A DNA stretch of 28,186 nt from the IMG/VR virus record IMGVR_UViG_3300033571_001608, positions 1 to 28,186 of that record; one strand, written 5' to 3'. The translations under genes and the position numbers were made by a program. This DNA is from a virus. How positions within the stretch are numbered: the stretch's first letter is position 1; each line of letters begins with the position of its first letter. Positions 5,974-16,000 of the stretch are shown here, one piece after another. The notes beneath the pieces are model-generated. The model was not told the origin of the DNA. It made no database searches and saw only the letters and a program-made list of their open reading frames with translations.

Positions 5974-8900
5974 TATCAGAACTACGCTTAGGTATGATGC
6001 AGATCTGGGCGCAGCAATGGCTCAGGTCAAGGCTTTAACAGGGCAGGTAGGTGCTCTTAATCTTGCATTTAATTCTTTAGACAAGAATGCTGTTGGCGTT
6101 AGAAATACTCTTGCTAATACCTTTGCAGCGAATCTTTCTAGCATGGGCGGATTCAGAACAGAGATGGTCAATCTCACTGGCCAAACAGAAAAATTCGGCA
6201 GGGCACTGGCTGCAAATAAATTGTCCATGCGTGAGTACTTTGCTGAAGCATATAGAGGATACACAAGACAGTCATCTATGATGAGGCAACTTGCCAGGGA
6301 ACAGGTTAAATTTCAAGAAGCAATTGCCATTCCAATGGGTAGAAATGCGGCTGGACAGATGCAAGGTCTTATGGCTGTTCCGACACAGGTAGATTTTAAA
6401 AATGCATCAACCAGAATGAAACTGCTTAGTCAAGAATTTAATATCTTTAACCAACTAGTACGCAACGGTGCAGATGAATTAATCAATATGGGTAAGAACA
6501 CACAGTGGACTGGTAGACAGTTGACTGTTGGTTTGACCATGCCAGTCGTTCTATTTGGTGCGACCTTTGCTAAGGTCTTTATGGACATTGACAAGCAAAT
6601 GACAAGGTTCGCCAAGGTATATGGCGAAGATGTAATTGGAACAAGTGCCAGGGCTACCGAAGATATGAAGAAGCAGGTCATGGAACTTGCAGAAACAATT
6701 TCTTCTCAGTTTGGTGTCGCGGCATCAGAAACGGTGGGTCTAGCCGCCGATATTGCTGCAACTGGAAAAGAAGGGCAGGATCTTCTAGATACTGTTGCAC
6801 AAACTAATAAACTTGCTGTTCTTGGTGAAGTAGATAGACAAGAGGCAATGAAAGCAACTCTTGCAATCCAATCCGCATTTAAACAAAATACCGATGAACT
6901 TGCTGAGTCCATCAACTTCCTGAATGCAGTTGAAAATCAGACATCAACTACCCTCAATGATCTTGTTGAGGCCATTCCAAAGGCTGGTCCAGTTGTCAAG
7001 GGCCTTGGGGGATCTATTAAGGATCTTTCTGTTCTAATGGTTGCGATGAAGGAAGGTGGCATTCCAGCAGCCGAAGCAGCAAATGCTATCAAGTCTGGTC
7101 TTGCTTCTCTTATTAATCCAACAAAAAAGGCTTCTGAGGTTGCAAAGCAGTTTGGTGTAGATCTTGTTGGAATAGTAGAGGCTAATAAAGGCCAACTAAT
7201 GCCAACAATTATGGCTGTTCAAACTGCACTTAATGGCCTAGATGCATTTTCTAGATCGAAGATAATTGAAGAAATTTTTGGAAAATATCAGTTTGCTCGT
7301 ATCTCTGCACTATTCAATAACTTGGGCAAGGCGGGGTCGCAGACTCAGCAGGCAATGGAATTGGCTGGTGCCTCTACTACCGAACTTGCTGGAATCGCAA
7401 ACCAAGAACTTAAAGCCTATACAGAATCAACAACTGTTAGATTTCAAAGAATGGTTGAGACTGTAAAGAATCAACTTGTTCCTATGGGTGCCTCACTACT
7501 TGAGATGCTCACTCCAGCACTAGATAAACTATCTGGAATTATTGAAGTTATTAGAAATGCCGTAGGAAATCTTCCAGACTTCCTTAAAGAGCCACTAAAA
7601 ATTATTGGAGCGTTTGCGCTATTCGCTGGACCCATTCTAATGCTTGTTGGCTTGTTTAAAAACTTAATTGGAAATGCCATTAAATTTTCAATGTCTATTG
7701 TTGGACTAGGGGCAAAAATTGCTGGACTAGACGTTAGAAAGTTTGAACTTTTAGACGCGGAAACTGCTGCCGCAACTATGCAAATAGATAACATGTCAAC
7801 GTCTTTTGTTGAGCAAAAAGTGGCACTATCAAATCTAAATGTAGAACTTGGAAAATATATCACGCAACTTAGAACTGTTGCTACTCAAAATCCAAATCTA
7901 TTAGTTCGTGCCCCAGCCTCCCCTCCATTAATTCGTAGATCTGATGGTAGCAGGGGGCCAGAGATAGTACCAGGAGGGTATGGTGGTGGAGACAAGATCC
8001 CAGCCCTATTAGAACCTGGCGAATTTGTTATGAACAAAGAGGCTGCTTCTAGATTTGGCTCAATTCTTAATGCTATGAACAGGGGAACCATTCAAAAGTT
8101 TCAAGAAGGTGGGCTTGCTAGATCACATGTTGAAGAAGTTCTGGTGGACGGTAAGAAACAGTTTGGTGGAGTTATTTCCATTGAAAACCAGGATTATAAT
8201 CAAATACTGAATAGCCATAAAGATCTTTTCCCTGGTAGAAAACAACCAGTAACAATGGCAGATTTTTATGCATCTCTAGCAGCCGCGAGAGCATATGCAC
8301 AAAATAACCAAGTTACGCCATCATTTGCGGCTGGGCTGGCTGCTATGGAGCACGATGCAAGAATTATAAACAATGATGAAAATACATTTAGAAGAATGCT
8401 GGCTGAGAGAATGGCTCTTGGAACGCTTTCTGTCTTGCCTTCATCAGTTGTTACGAGAACAGGGCTAACGGTAGATCAAATATTTAATGCCGAACGAGAT
8501 AGATTCTTAGGCATTTTAACCTCAAATACAGACGCAACTTCTATTAGAGCAGCCCTGGTTGAATCTTCTTCAGGAACATTAAGAGCGAATGGCGTTACAT
8601 ATGCAGGAGAAGGAAGGGAAAGATCACTTTCAAATATTAGAGGTGGGGGTAGAAGAGGAGAGGGAGAAACAAGATATAGTTTGGGTCTAAGTGGGAGACT
8701 AATGCCGCTATATCAAAAAGATGAAAATCGTAGAAATGTACCTTCTTTATCAACGGTAACTCGTCTTGCAAATAGTGCCTTTGCTCCTTTTGCCCCAGAA
8801 TATTTCCGTGGCCCAGGACAAGGACAGCCAGTTCCACCATCTATGGCCCGTCCAGTTGGTCCTGGGCGAAGGCCACTAGTTGGAGTTATGCCAGGAGAAC

Positions 8901-11900
8901 TATTAGTTCCTCCAAGAATGTTTGCCGACAATGGAGCCATCGTTGATGAAAACGGAAGGGTTCGTCCACTTCCACCAGCACATCCAGAATCTCCACTAAT
9001 GCAAAGATTGGCAGCCAGGGCTGGAAGAACAACTAGTTCAATATCAGCACCAGGAACCAGTCAGGCAAGTCAGGCACAGCCCGACGTAGAGCGCAGCAGG
9101 GGATCGCTGATGGGCGGTGGAATGGTCGGCGGAATGTTTGGGCTTTCAATGGCAGGATCAACCATGAGCATGTTTATGGACTCTACTTCCGAAGCAACAC
9201 AAGCATTGTCTAAATTCAGTATGGGGCTTATGGCTGTTTCAAGTATTATGATGATGATGCCAAGCAGAATGCCATCAAATATGCTAGGACTTGGAACGCT
9301 AGGTGGAAGAATGAGTGCAGCAGGAGCATCAAGGGCTGCTGCTGGGGCCACTGGATTGGGAACTTCTGCTCTGCTAAGAGGAGGGGCCGCACTTTCAATG
9401 CTTGGTGGACCAGTTGGAATTGCTGCTGGCATTGGAGTGACTGCTGCTATTGCTGGATTTGTTATGTATAAGAAAGCAGCAGAAGAGGCAAGGCAGAGAG
9501 CAATATCTGCTTTCTCAGATCCAGTAAAGACTGCGGAATATTTTGGGAAAAGAGTAGAAGACGTAACCGATAAAATAAAGCAAAATACACTAGAACTTCA
9601 GGCTGGTGCAGATAGTGTTTCTCAAATTGATGAGTCCTTAAGGGAGGCTATTAGACAAGACTATAGTTCCCTAATAGAAAGGCTAAAGTATTCAGCGGCA
9701 GAGGCTGGCGCAAAGCAGTTGGCTATAGCATTTAATAAAATGGTGTCGTCTGGACTATCAGCAGATGAAGCAAGGTCTGCAATACAGGCCATAGCAGAAG
9801 AATCTGGCACTGCTGGGGGTCAGGCATTCGGAATTGCTATGCGACAAAGTATGCTTAGAGAAATGACTGCCCCAGAACTTATTGCCTCAACCAGATCGCT
9901 TTTTGATCCATCTCAACAAACTGCCCTTGCCGATAGCATGAGAGAACAACAACAGCAGATGAGAACAGAGGCAGGGGCCTTAATGCTTGCAGTGGCTAAG
10001 GAGCAGGCCACATTTCGTGCTGGACTAGAAGATCCAGTCTCAGCAATTGTTAATATGGCTGCAAGGACTGGAAATGTACCGTCTTGGGCAGAGTGGTTAA
10101 TGAGTCCAAATCAGCAGGCCCTAAATGAAAAAAGTAAAGCACTAGAGCAGTTAGCATCCGATCTTGAACAACTATCCGACATTGACTCATCACAACTTAT
10201 AGGAATTACAGAACAATTATTTAGTAATTTTGAAAAGGCCCCAAGAGAGGCAATAAAGGCATTCGATGATCTAGCCGTTGCCGCAAGAGAAAGCGGTGGA
10301 ATAGCGTTTGATCCAGGCCCAGTCGCAGAGTATTTAAAGGAACTTGACGACATTAGTGGACCAATGTTGGCAAGATTTATCCAAAACAATGAAGAAAGAG
10401 CGCAGGCCGTTATGCGAGCAATAACAGCGGGATTAACTCCACAAGAAATCCAAAAGGCCCTTGCAGAAGGTGGCCTAGATGAATTAAATATACGGATAGG
10501 TATCCAAATTGATATTCAAGAGGCAAAAAATAGAGTAGAAGAAGCGGCACAAGCGGTTAAAGATTTAGCATCAGAAACTGGAACTATGACAGAGGCTTTA
10601 ACTAAGGGCCAGCAAAGACTCAGTAACTTAATTCAACAAAGAACAAAGGCAGTTGATCGATTTGAAGCCGACGCCGAAACAATGGCAGAGGCATTTAAAA
10701 TACAACAGCAGGCAGCAGAGGATGAGATTAATGCACTAGAGAAAGAACAGAATCAAATAGAGAAAAGCGCAGATTCATACATTAAATCTATAGAAAATAG
10801 GCGGCAGGCCGACAAGTTCTATGCCGATCAAAGAAGATCCAGCCTAGATGCTTTAAGCGCCCTTGCCGAAGGAGATGTATTTGGATTCCTGACTGCAAGG
10901 AATGAGATGCAGGCTAATGCAGCAGATTATGCCTATGAGCAAGAAATTAATAGAATTGAGGAAAGAAAGAATCTAGAAAACGAGGTGCTTCAGGCCCGCA
11001 TAGATAAAAGACAAGAAGAAATGGATCTTGCATCAAGAGCACATGATGCTGCAATGCAAGCAATGGAAGATGAAAAACAAGCATTCTTTACATCTCAAGA
11101 CGAAAAGATTGCCAAGCAAAAAACTGCTAATGAAGAAATGTCTAAAATGATTGATGGCATAAAAAATGGAGAAATAGAGGCAATAGATGCTGTTAAAACA
11201 TACTTTAGTAAAGCGGCTGCTGCAAAGTATGAAGAAGCCGTAAAGTATCAAATGAAAGAAACATACGCTCTGCTTCAGCAACAAATTCTTAAAGGAGATA
11301 TTACTAAAGAACAGGCAGGAATTCAACTTCAGCAAATGATGCAGGCCCTTTTCCCAAGAGTTCAATCTGGAGCATTTAATGTTTCACAAACCATAGAAGA
11401 AACCTTAAAATATCTTCAACTAACACCATTTCAATCACAGATCCAACGTAGTATAGAAAGTAATATTGGCGATGCCGCTGCTACCGCAGCCGGAGACCCA
11501 CCAGTTTTCCGTGCCGCTGGAGGATATATAAGTGGCCCTGGCACATCAACATCAGATTCAATTCCAGCCCTACTTTCCGATGGCGAATATGTTATCCGCG
11601 CCTCAAGCGTAGAAAAGTATGGGCCAGAATTTTTTGACCAACTTAATGCTGCAAAGTTTGCTCTTGGCGGAATGGTAGAGGGATATGGCGAACAACAGAG
11701 CAGAAGAGCATCTGCAAGATTTGTCGGCAGGACTCCTCTCGGTGGCAGAAGAGGTGGCACTGGAAGAGGCACGGGCACCGATCAAACATCTATGGCTGGC
11801 CAAGGAACAGATGGATTCCTAGCAGTTGAGTTTGCTAAGCAACAACTTGGAGAAGCATATTCTCTATCTCCCAACAATATAAATTCATGGGGATGCTCAA

Positions 11901-12475
11901 GCCTGACGGCAACATCTTGGAATCAAGGGGTTCCAAACGGTAGCAAAAAATATGGAATGGTTTCTTATTCTGCAACTCAAATTGCAAATAGCCGACAAAC
12001 CGCAGTTCGATCTTCTGGGGAGCCAGGAGATGGCAGCGCGCCACCAATACCATATTCAACTATGCGTATAGGAGATATTGTATATTTTAAAAACACGGGA
12101 CTTGCTCCATCTGGACAACATGTGGGACTATATGCAGGCGCTGGCAGAATGATTCATGCAGGAAATCCAGTTGGGTATTCAGATCTTTCATCAGACTGGA
12201 ACAGAAGATATTTTTCATCTGCTGGAACTCCTATTGCTAAATTTGCTAAAGGTGGAATGGTTGGAAGAGCCTTCGGAGCGGGCGGTCTTGCAAAACGCAA
12301 TATGGGCTATAATCTTGGTGGCATGGTCGATGCAAGAACAGTAAATTCCAGCAACCCAATGTATAATATTACTATAAATGCTGATGGCATCAAAGACCCT
12401 GCAATTGTTGCAGAAATGGTGGTTAGAAAGATTAACACAGAAAATTCTAGAAGAAGTCATGGTAGGGTTATATAA
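5966..12475 (+). CDS. Tape measure protein with C-terminal NlpC/P60-type peptidase domain
   Basis: This 2169-aa protein sets tail length and is ejected with the DNA. It starts at TTG 5966 behind GGAGGG (5952-5957, spacing 8), overlapping the T stop by 8 bases. Layout: helical N-terminus; a TP901-type tape measure core at about residues 205-465; hydrophobic segments at about 541-580 and 1146-1170 that could insert in the host membrane; long charged coiled coil at about 1541-1730; and a peptidase domain at about 1950-2110. The peptidase shows Cys1977 (WGCSSLT), His2052 (GQHVGLY) and His2064 (MIHAG), with the two His 12 residues apart as in NlpC/P60 enzymes, so it probably cuts peptidoglycan peptides at entry. 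IPALL..GE motifs occur at ~680 and ~1866, followed by FxxGG(M/L) repeats. By the usual 0.15 nm per residue the tail could reach about 300 nm. Confidence 0.92.
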   Translation: MDSIRTTLRYDADLGAAMAQVKALTGQVGALNLAFNSLDKNAVGVRNTLANTFAANLSSMGGFRTEMVNLTGQTEKFGRALAANKLSMREYFAEAYRGYTRQSSMMRQLAREQVKFQEAIAIPMGRNAAGQMQGLMAVPTQVDFKNASTRMKLLSQEFNIFNQLVRNGADELINMGKNTQWTGRQLTVGLTMPVVLFGATFAKVFMDIDKQMTRFAKVYGEDVIGTSARATEDMKKQVMELAETISSQFGVAASETVGLAADIAATGKEGQDLLDTVAQTNKLAVLGEVDRQEAMKATLAIQSAFKQNTDELAESINFLNAVENQTSTTLNDLVEAIPKAGPVVKGLGGSIKDLSVLMVAMKEGGIPAAEAANAIKSGLASLINPTKKASEVAKQFGVDLVGIVEANKGQLMPTIMAVQTALNGLDAFSRSKIIEEIFGKYQFARISALFNNLGKAGSQTQQAMELAGASTTELAGIANQELKAYTESTTVRFQRMVETVKNQLVPMGASLLEMLTPALDKLSGIIEVIRNAVGNLPDFLKEPLKIIGAFALFAGPILMLVGLFKNLIGNAIKFSMSIVGLGAKIAGLDVRKFELLDAETAAATMQIDNMSTSFVEQKVALSNLNVELGKYITQLRTVATQNPNLLVRAPASPPLIRRSDGSRGPEIVPGGYGGGDKIPALLEPGEFVMNKEAASRFGSILNAMNRGTIQKFQEGGLARSHVEEVLVDGKKQFGGVISIENQDYNQILNSHKDLFPGRKQPVTMADFYASLAAARAYAQNNQVTPSFAAGLAAMEHDARIINNDENTFRRMLAERMALGTLSVLPSSVVTRTGLTVDQIFNAERDRFLGILTSNTDATSIRAALVESSSGTLRANGVTYAGEGRERSLSNIRGGGRRGEGETRYSLGLSGRLMPLYQKDENRRNVPSLSTVTRLANSAFAPFAPEYFRGPGQGQPVPPSMARPVGPGRRPLVGVMPGELLVPPRMFADNGAIVDENGRVRPLPPAHPESPLMQRLAARAGRTTSSISAPGTSQASQAQPDVERSRGSLMGGGMVGGMFGLSMAGSTMSMFMDSTSEATQALSKFSMGLMAVSSIMMMMPSRMPSNMLGLGTLGGRMSAAGASRAAAGATGLGTSALLRGGAALSMLGGPVGIAAGIGVTAAIAGFVMYKKAAEEARQRAISAFSDPVKTAEYFGKRVEDVTDKIKQNTLELQAGADSVSQIDESLREAIRQDYSSLIERLKYSAAEAGAKQLAIAFNKMVSSGLSADEARSAIQAIAEESGTAGGQAFGIAMRQSMLREMTAPELIASTRSLFDPSQQTALADSMREQQQQMRTEAGALMLAVAKEQATFRAGLEDPVSAIVNMAARTGNVPSWAEWLMSPNQQALNEKSKALEQLASDLEQLSDIDSSQLIGITEQLFSNFEKAPREAIKAFDDLAVAARESGGIAFDPGPVAEYLKELDDISGPMLARFIQNNEERAQAVMRAITAGLTPQEIQKALAEGGLDELNIRIGIQIDIQEAKNRVEEAAQAVKDLASETGTMTEALTKGQQRLSNLIQQRTKAVDRFEADAETMAEAFKIQQQAAEDEINALEKEQNQIEKSADSYIKSIENRRQADKFYADQRRSSLDALSALAEGDVFGFLTARNEMQANAADYAYEQEINRIEERKNLENEVLQARIDKRQEEMDLASRAHDAAMQAMEDEKQAFFTSQDEKIAKQKTANEEMSKMIDGIKNGEIEAIDAVKTYFSKAAAAKYEEAVKYQMKETYALLQQQILKGDITKEQAGIQLQQMMQALFPRVQSGAFNVSQTIEETLKYLQLTPFQSQIQRSIESNIGDAAATAAGDPPVFRAAGGYISGPGTSTSDSIPALLSDGEYVIRASSVEKYGPEFFDQLNAAKFALGGMVEGYGEQQSRRASARFVGRTPLGGRRGGTGRGTGTDQTSMAGQGTDGFLAVEFAKQQLGEAYSLSPNNINSWGCSSLTATSWNQGVPNGSKKYGMVSYSATQIANSRQTAVRSSGEPGDGSAPPIPYSTMRIGDIVYFKNTGLAPSGQHVGLYAGAGRMIHAGNPVGYSDLSSDWNRRYFSSAGTPIAKFAKGGMVGRAFGAGGLAKRNMGYNLGGMVDARTVNSSNPMYNITINADGIKDPAIVAEMVVRKINTENSRRSHGRVI

Positions 12476-13026
12476 TGGCCAATGTTACGATTTCCAATAA
12501 GTGGACCCGCCCAGCATTAATCATATTCACCCATAACGAGCCTTCTGCTTCTGTGGCATCTGTTGGGGCCTGGGACATTTCTGGAACTGCTGGTAGCACA
12601 GATGGCTACATTTATCTATCAGATGATAATAGATCAGATCTCCAAGTCTCCCTTGAAAGAATTGAGTATAAGAGAAGAATGATCGACGGAACAATGCGCT
12701 CATATCACGTTGCAGATAAAAGATCTTACTCTCTTTCATGGTCAGAATTTCCCTCTTCTAATGCGTATGTAACAGAAAACATTAAGGCGTACTCTGCTGC
12801 ATGGGCGGCAGGACAAGAAATTCTTAATTGGTACAACGCACATACAGAAAGTTTTTGGATGCTGCTTGTTTATGATACACCAAATAGAGAAGGATCTGGA
12901 AACATACCACTAAGATATGAAATAGAAAAAAGGCATGTATTCTTCGAAAGTTTTTCATACAATGTGACTAGGCGCGGCACCCTTCACGATCACTGGGATA
13001 TCTCTATGTCCCTAGTGGAGGTATAA
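12475..13026 (+). CDS. Minor tail protein in the distal-tail position
   Basis: The 183-aa product starts at ATG 12475, overlapping the tape measure stop codon by one base (TAATG). It is rich in aromatic residues and predicted mostly beta, with notable segments KRRMIDGTMRSYHVADKR (about residues 66-83), a helix around residues 100-118 (IKAYSAAWAAGQEILNWY), and a C-terminal TRRGTLHDHWDISMSLVEV-like strand. The first gene after the tape measure in siphoviruses usually encodes the distal tail (Dit) protein linking tube and baseplate hub. This protein is shorter than typical two-domain Dit proteins (about 250 aa), so it may be a Dit core only. Assignment is from position and general pattern. Confidence 0.55.
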   Translation: MANVTISNKWTRPALIIFTHNEPSASVASVGAWDISGTAGSTDGYIYLSDDNRSDLQVSLERIEYKRRMIDGTMRSYHVADKRSYSLSWSEFPSSNAYVTENIKAYSAAWAAGQEILNWYNAHTESFWMLLVYDTPNREGSGNIPLRYEIEKRHVFFESFSYNVTRRGTLHDHWDISMSLVEV

Positions 13027-16000
13027 ATGATATTTAATGATACGATCAGAGATATCATCAAATCATCACAAACAGTCGATAGCACACACCTAGTTGTTGC
13101 TGAATGGAATATGAATAGATATCAAAAGATCAGTCAGTATGGAATATACAAGGGTGCCGCCGCGAATCTCAACACATCATATTCGTCATCCGACAACAAG
13201 ATAGTTGATGGAAAAACTTTCTATATATATGATGATGACAGCATTGCCGATGGTGCAAATCAAGAATACTATTCAAGCCTAGCGTCTGTATTCCAAGCAG
13301 ATAGGCCAGAGCCTGGCATAATTCTTATGCAAAATTATTCTGGCACTCTGATTGTCGATAAGGCACGGGATTTAAGAGCCTCCAGAATTTCTGTTGACCA
13401 GCCAAGATTTTATCCCTTTACCAAGAATAGGCCATACGACTACTTCAATAGTGGAAAACTTATTGACACATCAATAGCAAGTAAAAATGATAAGGACCGC
13501 TACTCTGGAACATCGACAATTAGCGGTGCCATCAACAATGCCAATCCATTTGTTGTTTATGAAAACTCTTTTCCATGTAACAAAATTCTTATCAGCGTTC
13601 AAGAATATAGATCTGTTCCAAAGACCTTTGCTATAGATATTTTAGATGGTAACACTTGGCAAGAAATATATACAGTCAACTCATCGTCAGTATGGGACGA
13701 TGGCATCCTAGAAATCTATTATAATTCTGGAACGTGGAGCAAGACCGTTTCTAGAGTAACGAATATATATGAAATAGGAACTCCATCGACTCAAACAGTA
13801 GCCATCAAGGGAGTTAGACTAAGAGTAATCGCTATGACCGACGTTCGAACGGTCTTAAACACAAGGGTCAGAGCGTTCAAGGCTTCTTTAGAACTAATTG
13901 AAATATCTCCAAGAATAGAAATGGATGTTTCTGGGATAACAGAGCAGTTCTCATTTGACTCATCCCTGGGAGATAGTGAATTTGGCCTGCCAGTCGGTAA
14001 ACTAGTGTCGTCTACTGGAAATGTAACTTTGTCAAATGAAAGTAAGCAGTTTCTATGGACCAGCAGTGCCGCAAACTTTAATATGATGTCTCCAGATGTA
14101 GAGTTTAGATTTTTTCAAACTGTGCAAGATCCAGTAAGCCTTTCATCATCAAATGTTCCACTTAAAGTTTTATATGCAGATAGTTGGGATGTCGGACAGG
14201 ACTTTAGCGTACAAATTTCTATGTCTGATAAAATGAGAATATTCCAAGAGACCAACGTAACTGACATGGCCTTGATTACAAAAAGCGGTGTTCCATTCTC
14301 AGCGATTGTACTAATGCTTTTAGATAATCTAGGAATCACAGGTTATGAGTTTAAGAAATCTAACAGGGCGAACTCAGACAACGAAGATATCAAAATTACC
14401 AATTTTTTCTGTAATAGAGAGCAGACTCTTGCCGACGTTTTGGATAAATTGGCGGTGGCAACGCAATCCTCTATGTACTTTGATGCAGTAGGAAAACTTA
14501 ATGTTTTAACAAAAGAAAGAATTACATCCTATGAGGCAATAGCAGAATCAACAAGCACAACCAGTGGAAGCACTGACTTCTGGTTTATTTATGATCAAAA
14601 CTATTCTTCGTCGCCAACTGAATTAACATACATCTCTGACTATAAGGCAAATATAATTAGTGCTGAAGAGTCAAAAATAGATCCAGTCACAGAAGGAACT
14701 GTGACATATCATACTTATGGAATCAGAAAGAAGCCAGGGCAGTCTCTACTAGAAGATGCTGTTCCTAAAAATATCCTAGAGGACATGCCAGCAAATTCAA
14801 TTGTTGGAACTGGTTTTCAGTACACACCTAAAATAGTCTGGTCGCCAGGATCAGACAACAATGCAGTTTTGGGTGCGGCGAATCTTCTAAAAGAAGTCTC
14901 CGCGAGTAGACTAAAAGATCTTTTTACAAGCAATATCAATGCTGTAAATGAAGATGGTGCGGTAAGACAAATGGTATCAGATTCCCTTAGCAGCGCACGG
15001 GCATCAGATCTGGAGAAAAGAAAAGCACTCCTCATATATCTTGATAGAAATGAGTTATATACTTTCCCAGAAAAGTCTGGGTATGTCATGATAGACGATG
15101 AAATTATCGCGTACAACGGAGTTGTGTATCTGGCAAATGGTCAGATTAAAGTGGTGTTTACAGATGAGGAACTAAACGAACTTATCAATAGTTCTAATTT
15201 AAGAACTTCAACCATAATTCCAATAGCCTTGGTGGTAGATGTAAAGTTTTTTTGGGTGAGCGCACTCTCAGACGGAACATCAAATTACAGAGTTAACGGT
15301 GATGGACGAGCACAGTTTAATACAGGAGTTGCTAGGCACCAGCAGTTTAATGAGTTTAATACTGGACTAGAGGGATCAGATAGATTTAGTATGGTAATTG
15401 GAGGTAGGCCCAATGCCACCGCCCCAGGAGAGCGACCAAAGGTTACAGTCAACTATGACTTTAGCAAGGCTGGGGCTACCAACAGACTGAAGAAACTTCT
15501 CAGACTTCCAGATGAAAATTACAAAACATATCTCGGCTACCTAAAGATAGCGGGAAATAGATCGCCGCTGGCAGATCGTCGTGCCCTAAATGCATCTACA
15601 GATTCAGAAGTCCTACAACAACAAAATAAGATTAACAAGCAGGTTGACAAACTTGTTCCAGGCAAAAAGTTTGATCCTTATGTTTACACTCTTGGTGAAA
15701 GATTTATTTATGGACAAAAGATTGATCTTGGCTTTGCCCCCAATCTAGTTTCCACTAGAATGCGTCTATATTCTCCAAGAAAAGTCAAGAAGGACAAGAA
15801 GGACATAATGGCCACAAACTCATCCATTGCTGGTATTGGCATCGGGCTGAAAATGCGTAGAGAGAATGGCAAAAACATCATTACCTCTGGCTACTTCCTT
15901 GAGGTAGAAACTATAGGCTCTGGCAAGGATTTTGCCGCCAAGGAATCATTTAAGAACAATTTGAGATTCTATAAACTGGAATCAAAAAATGGACTCATGA

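Noticed and set aside
7471-7863. 130-aa minus-strand frame inside the tape measure
   Set aside because: Mirror of a real coding frame with strong domain evidence; no ribosome site or terminator supports it.
13842-13851. Ten-base palindrome CGTTCGAACG within the hub gene
   Set aside because: Single copy, inside coding sequence, no T run; could be a chance protein-binding or restriction site.
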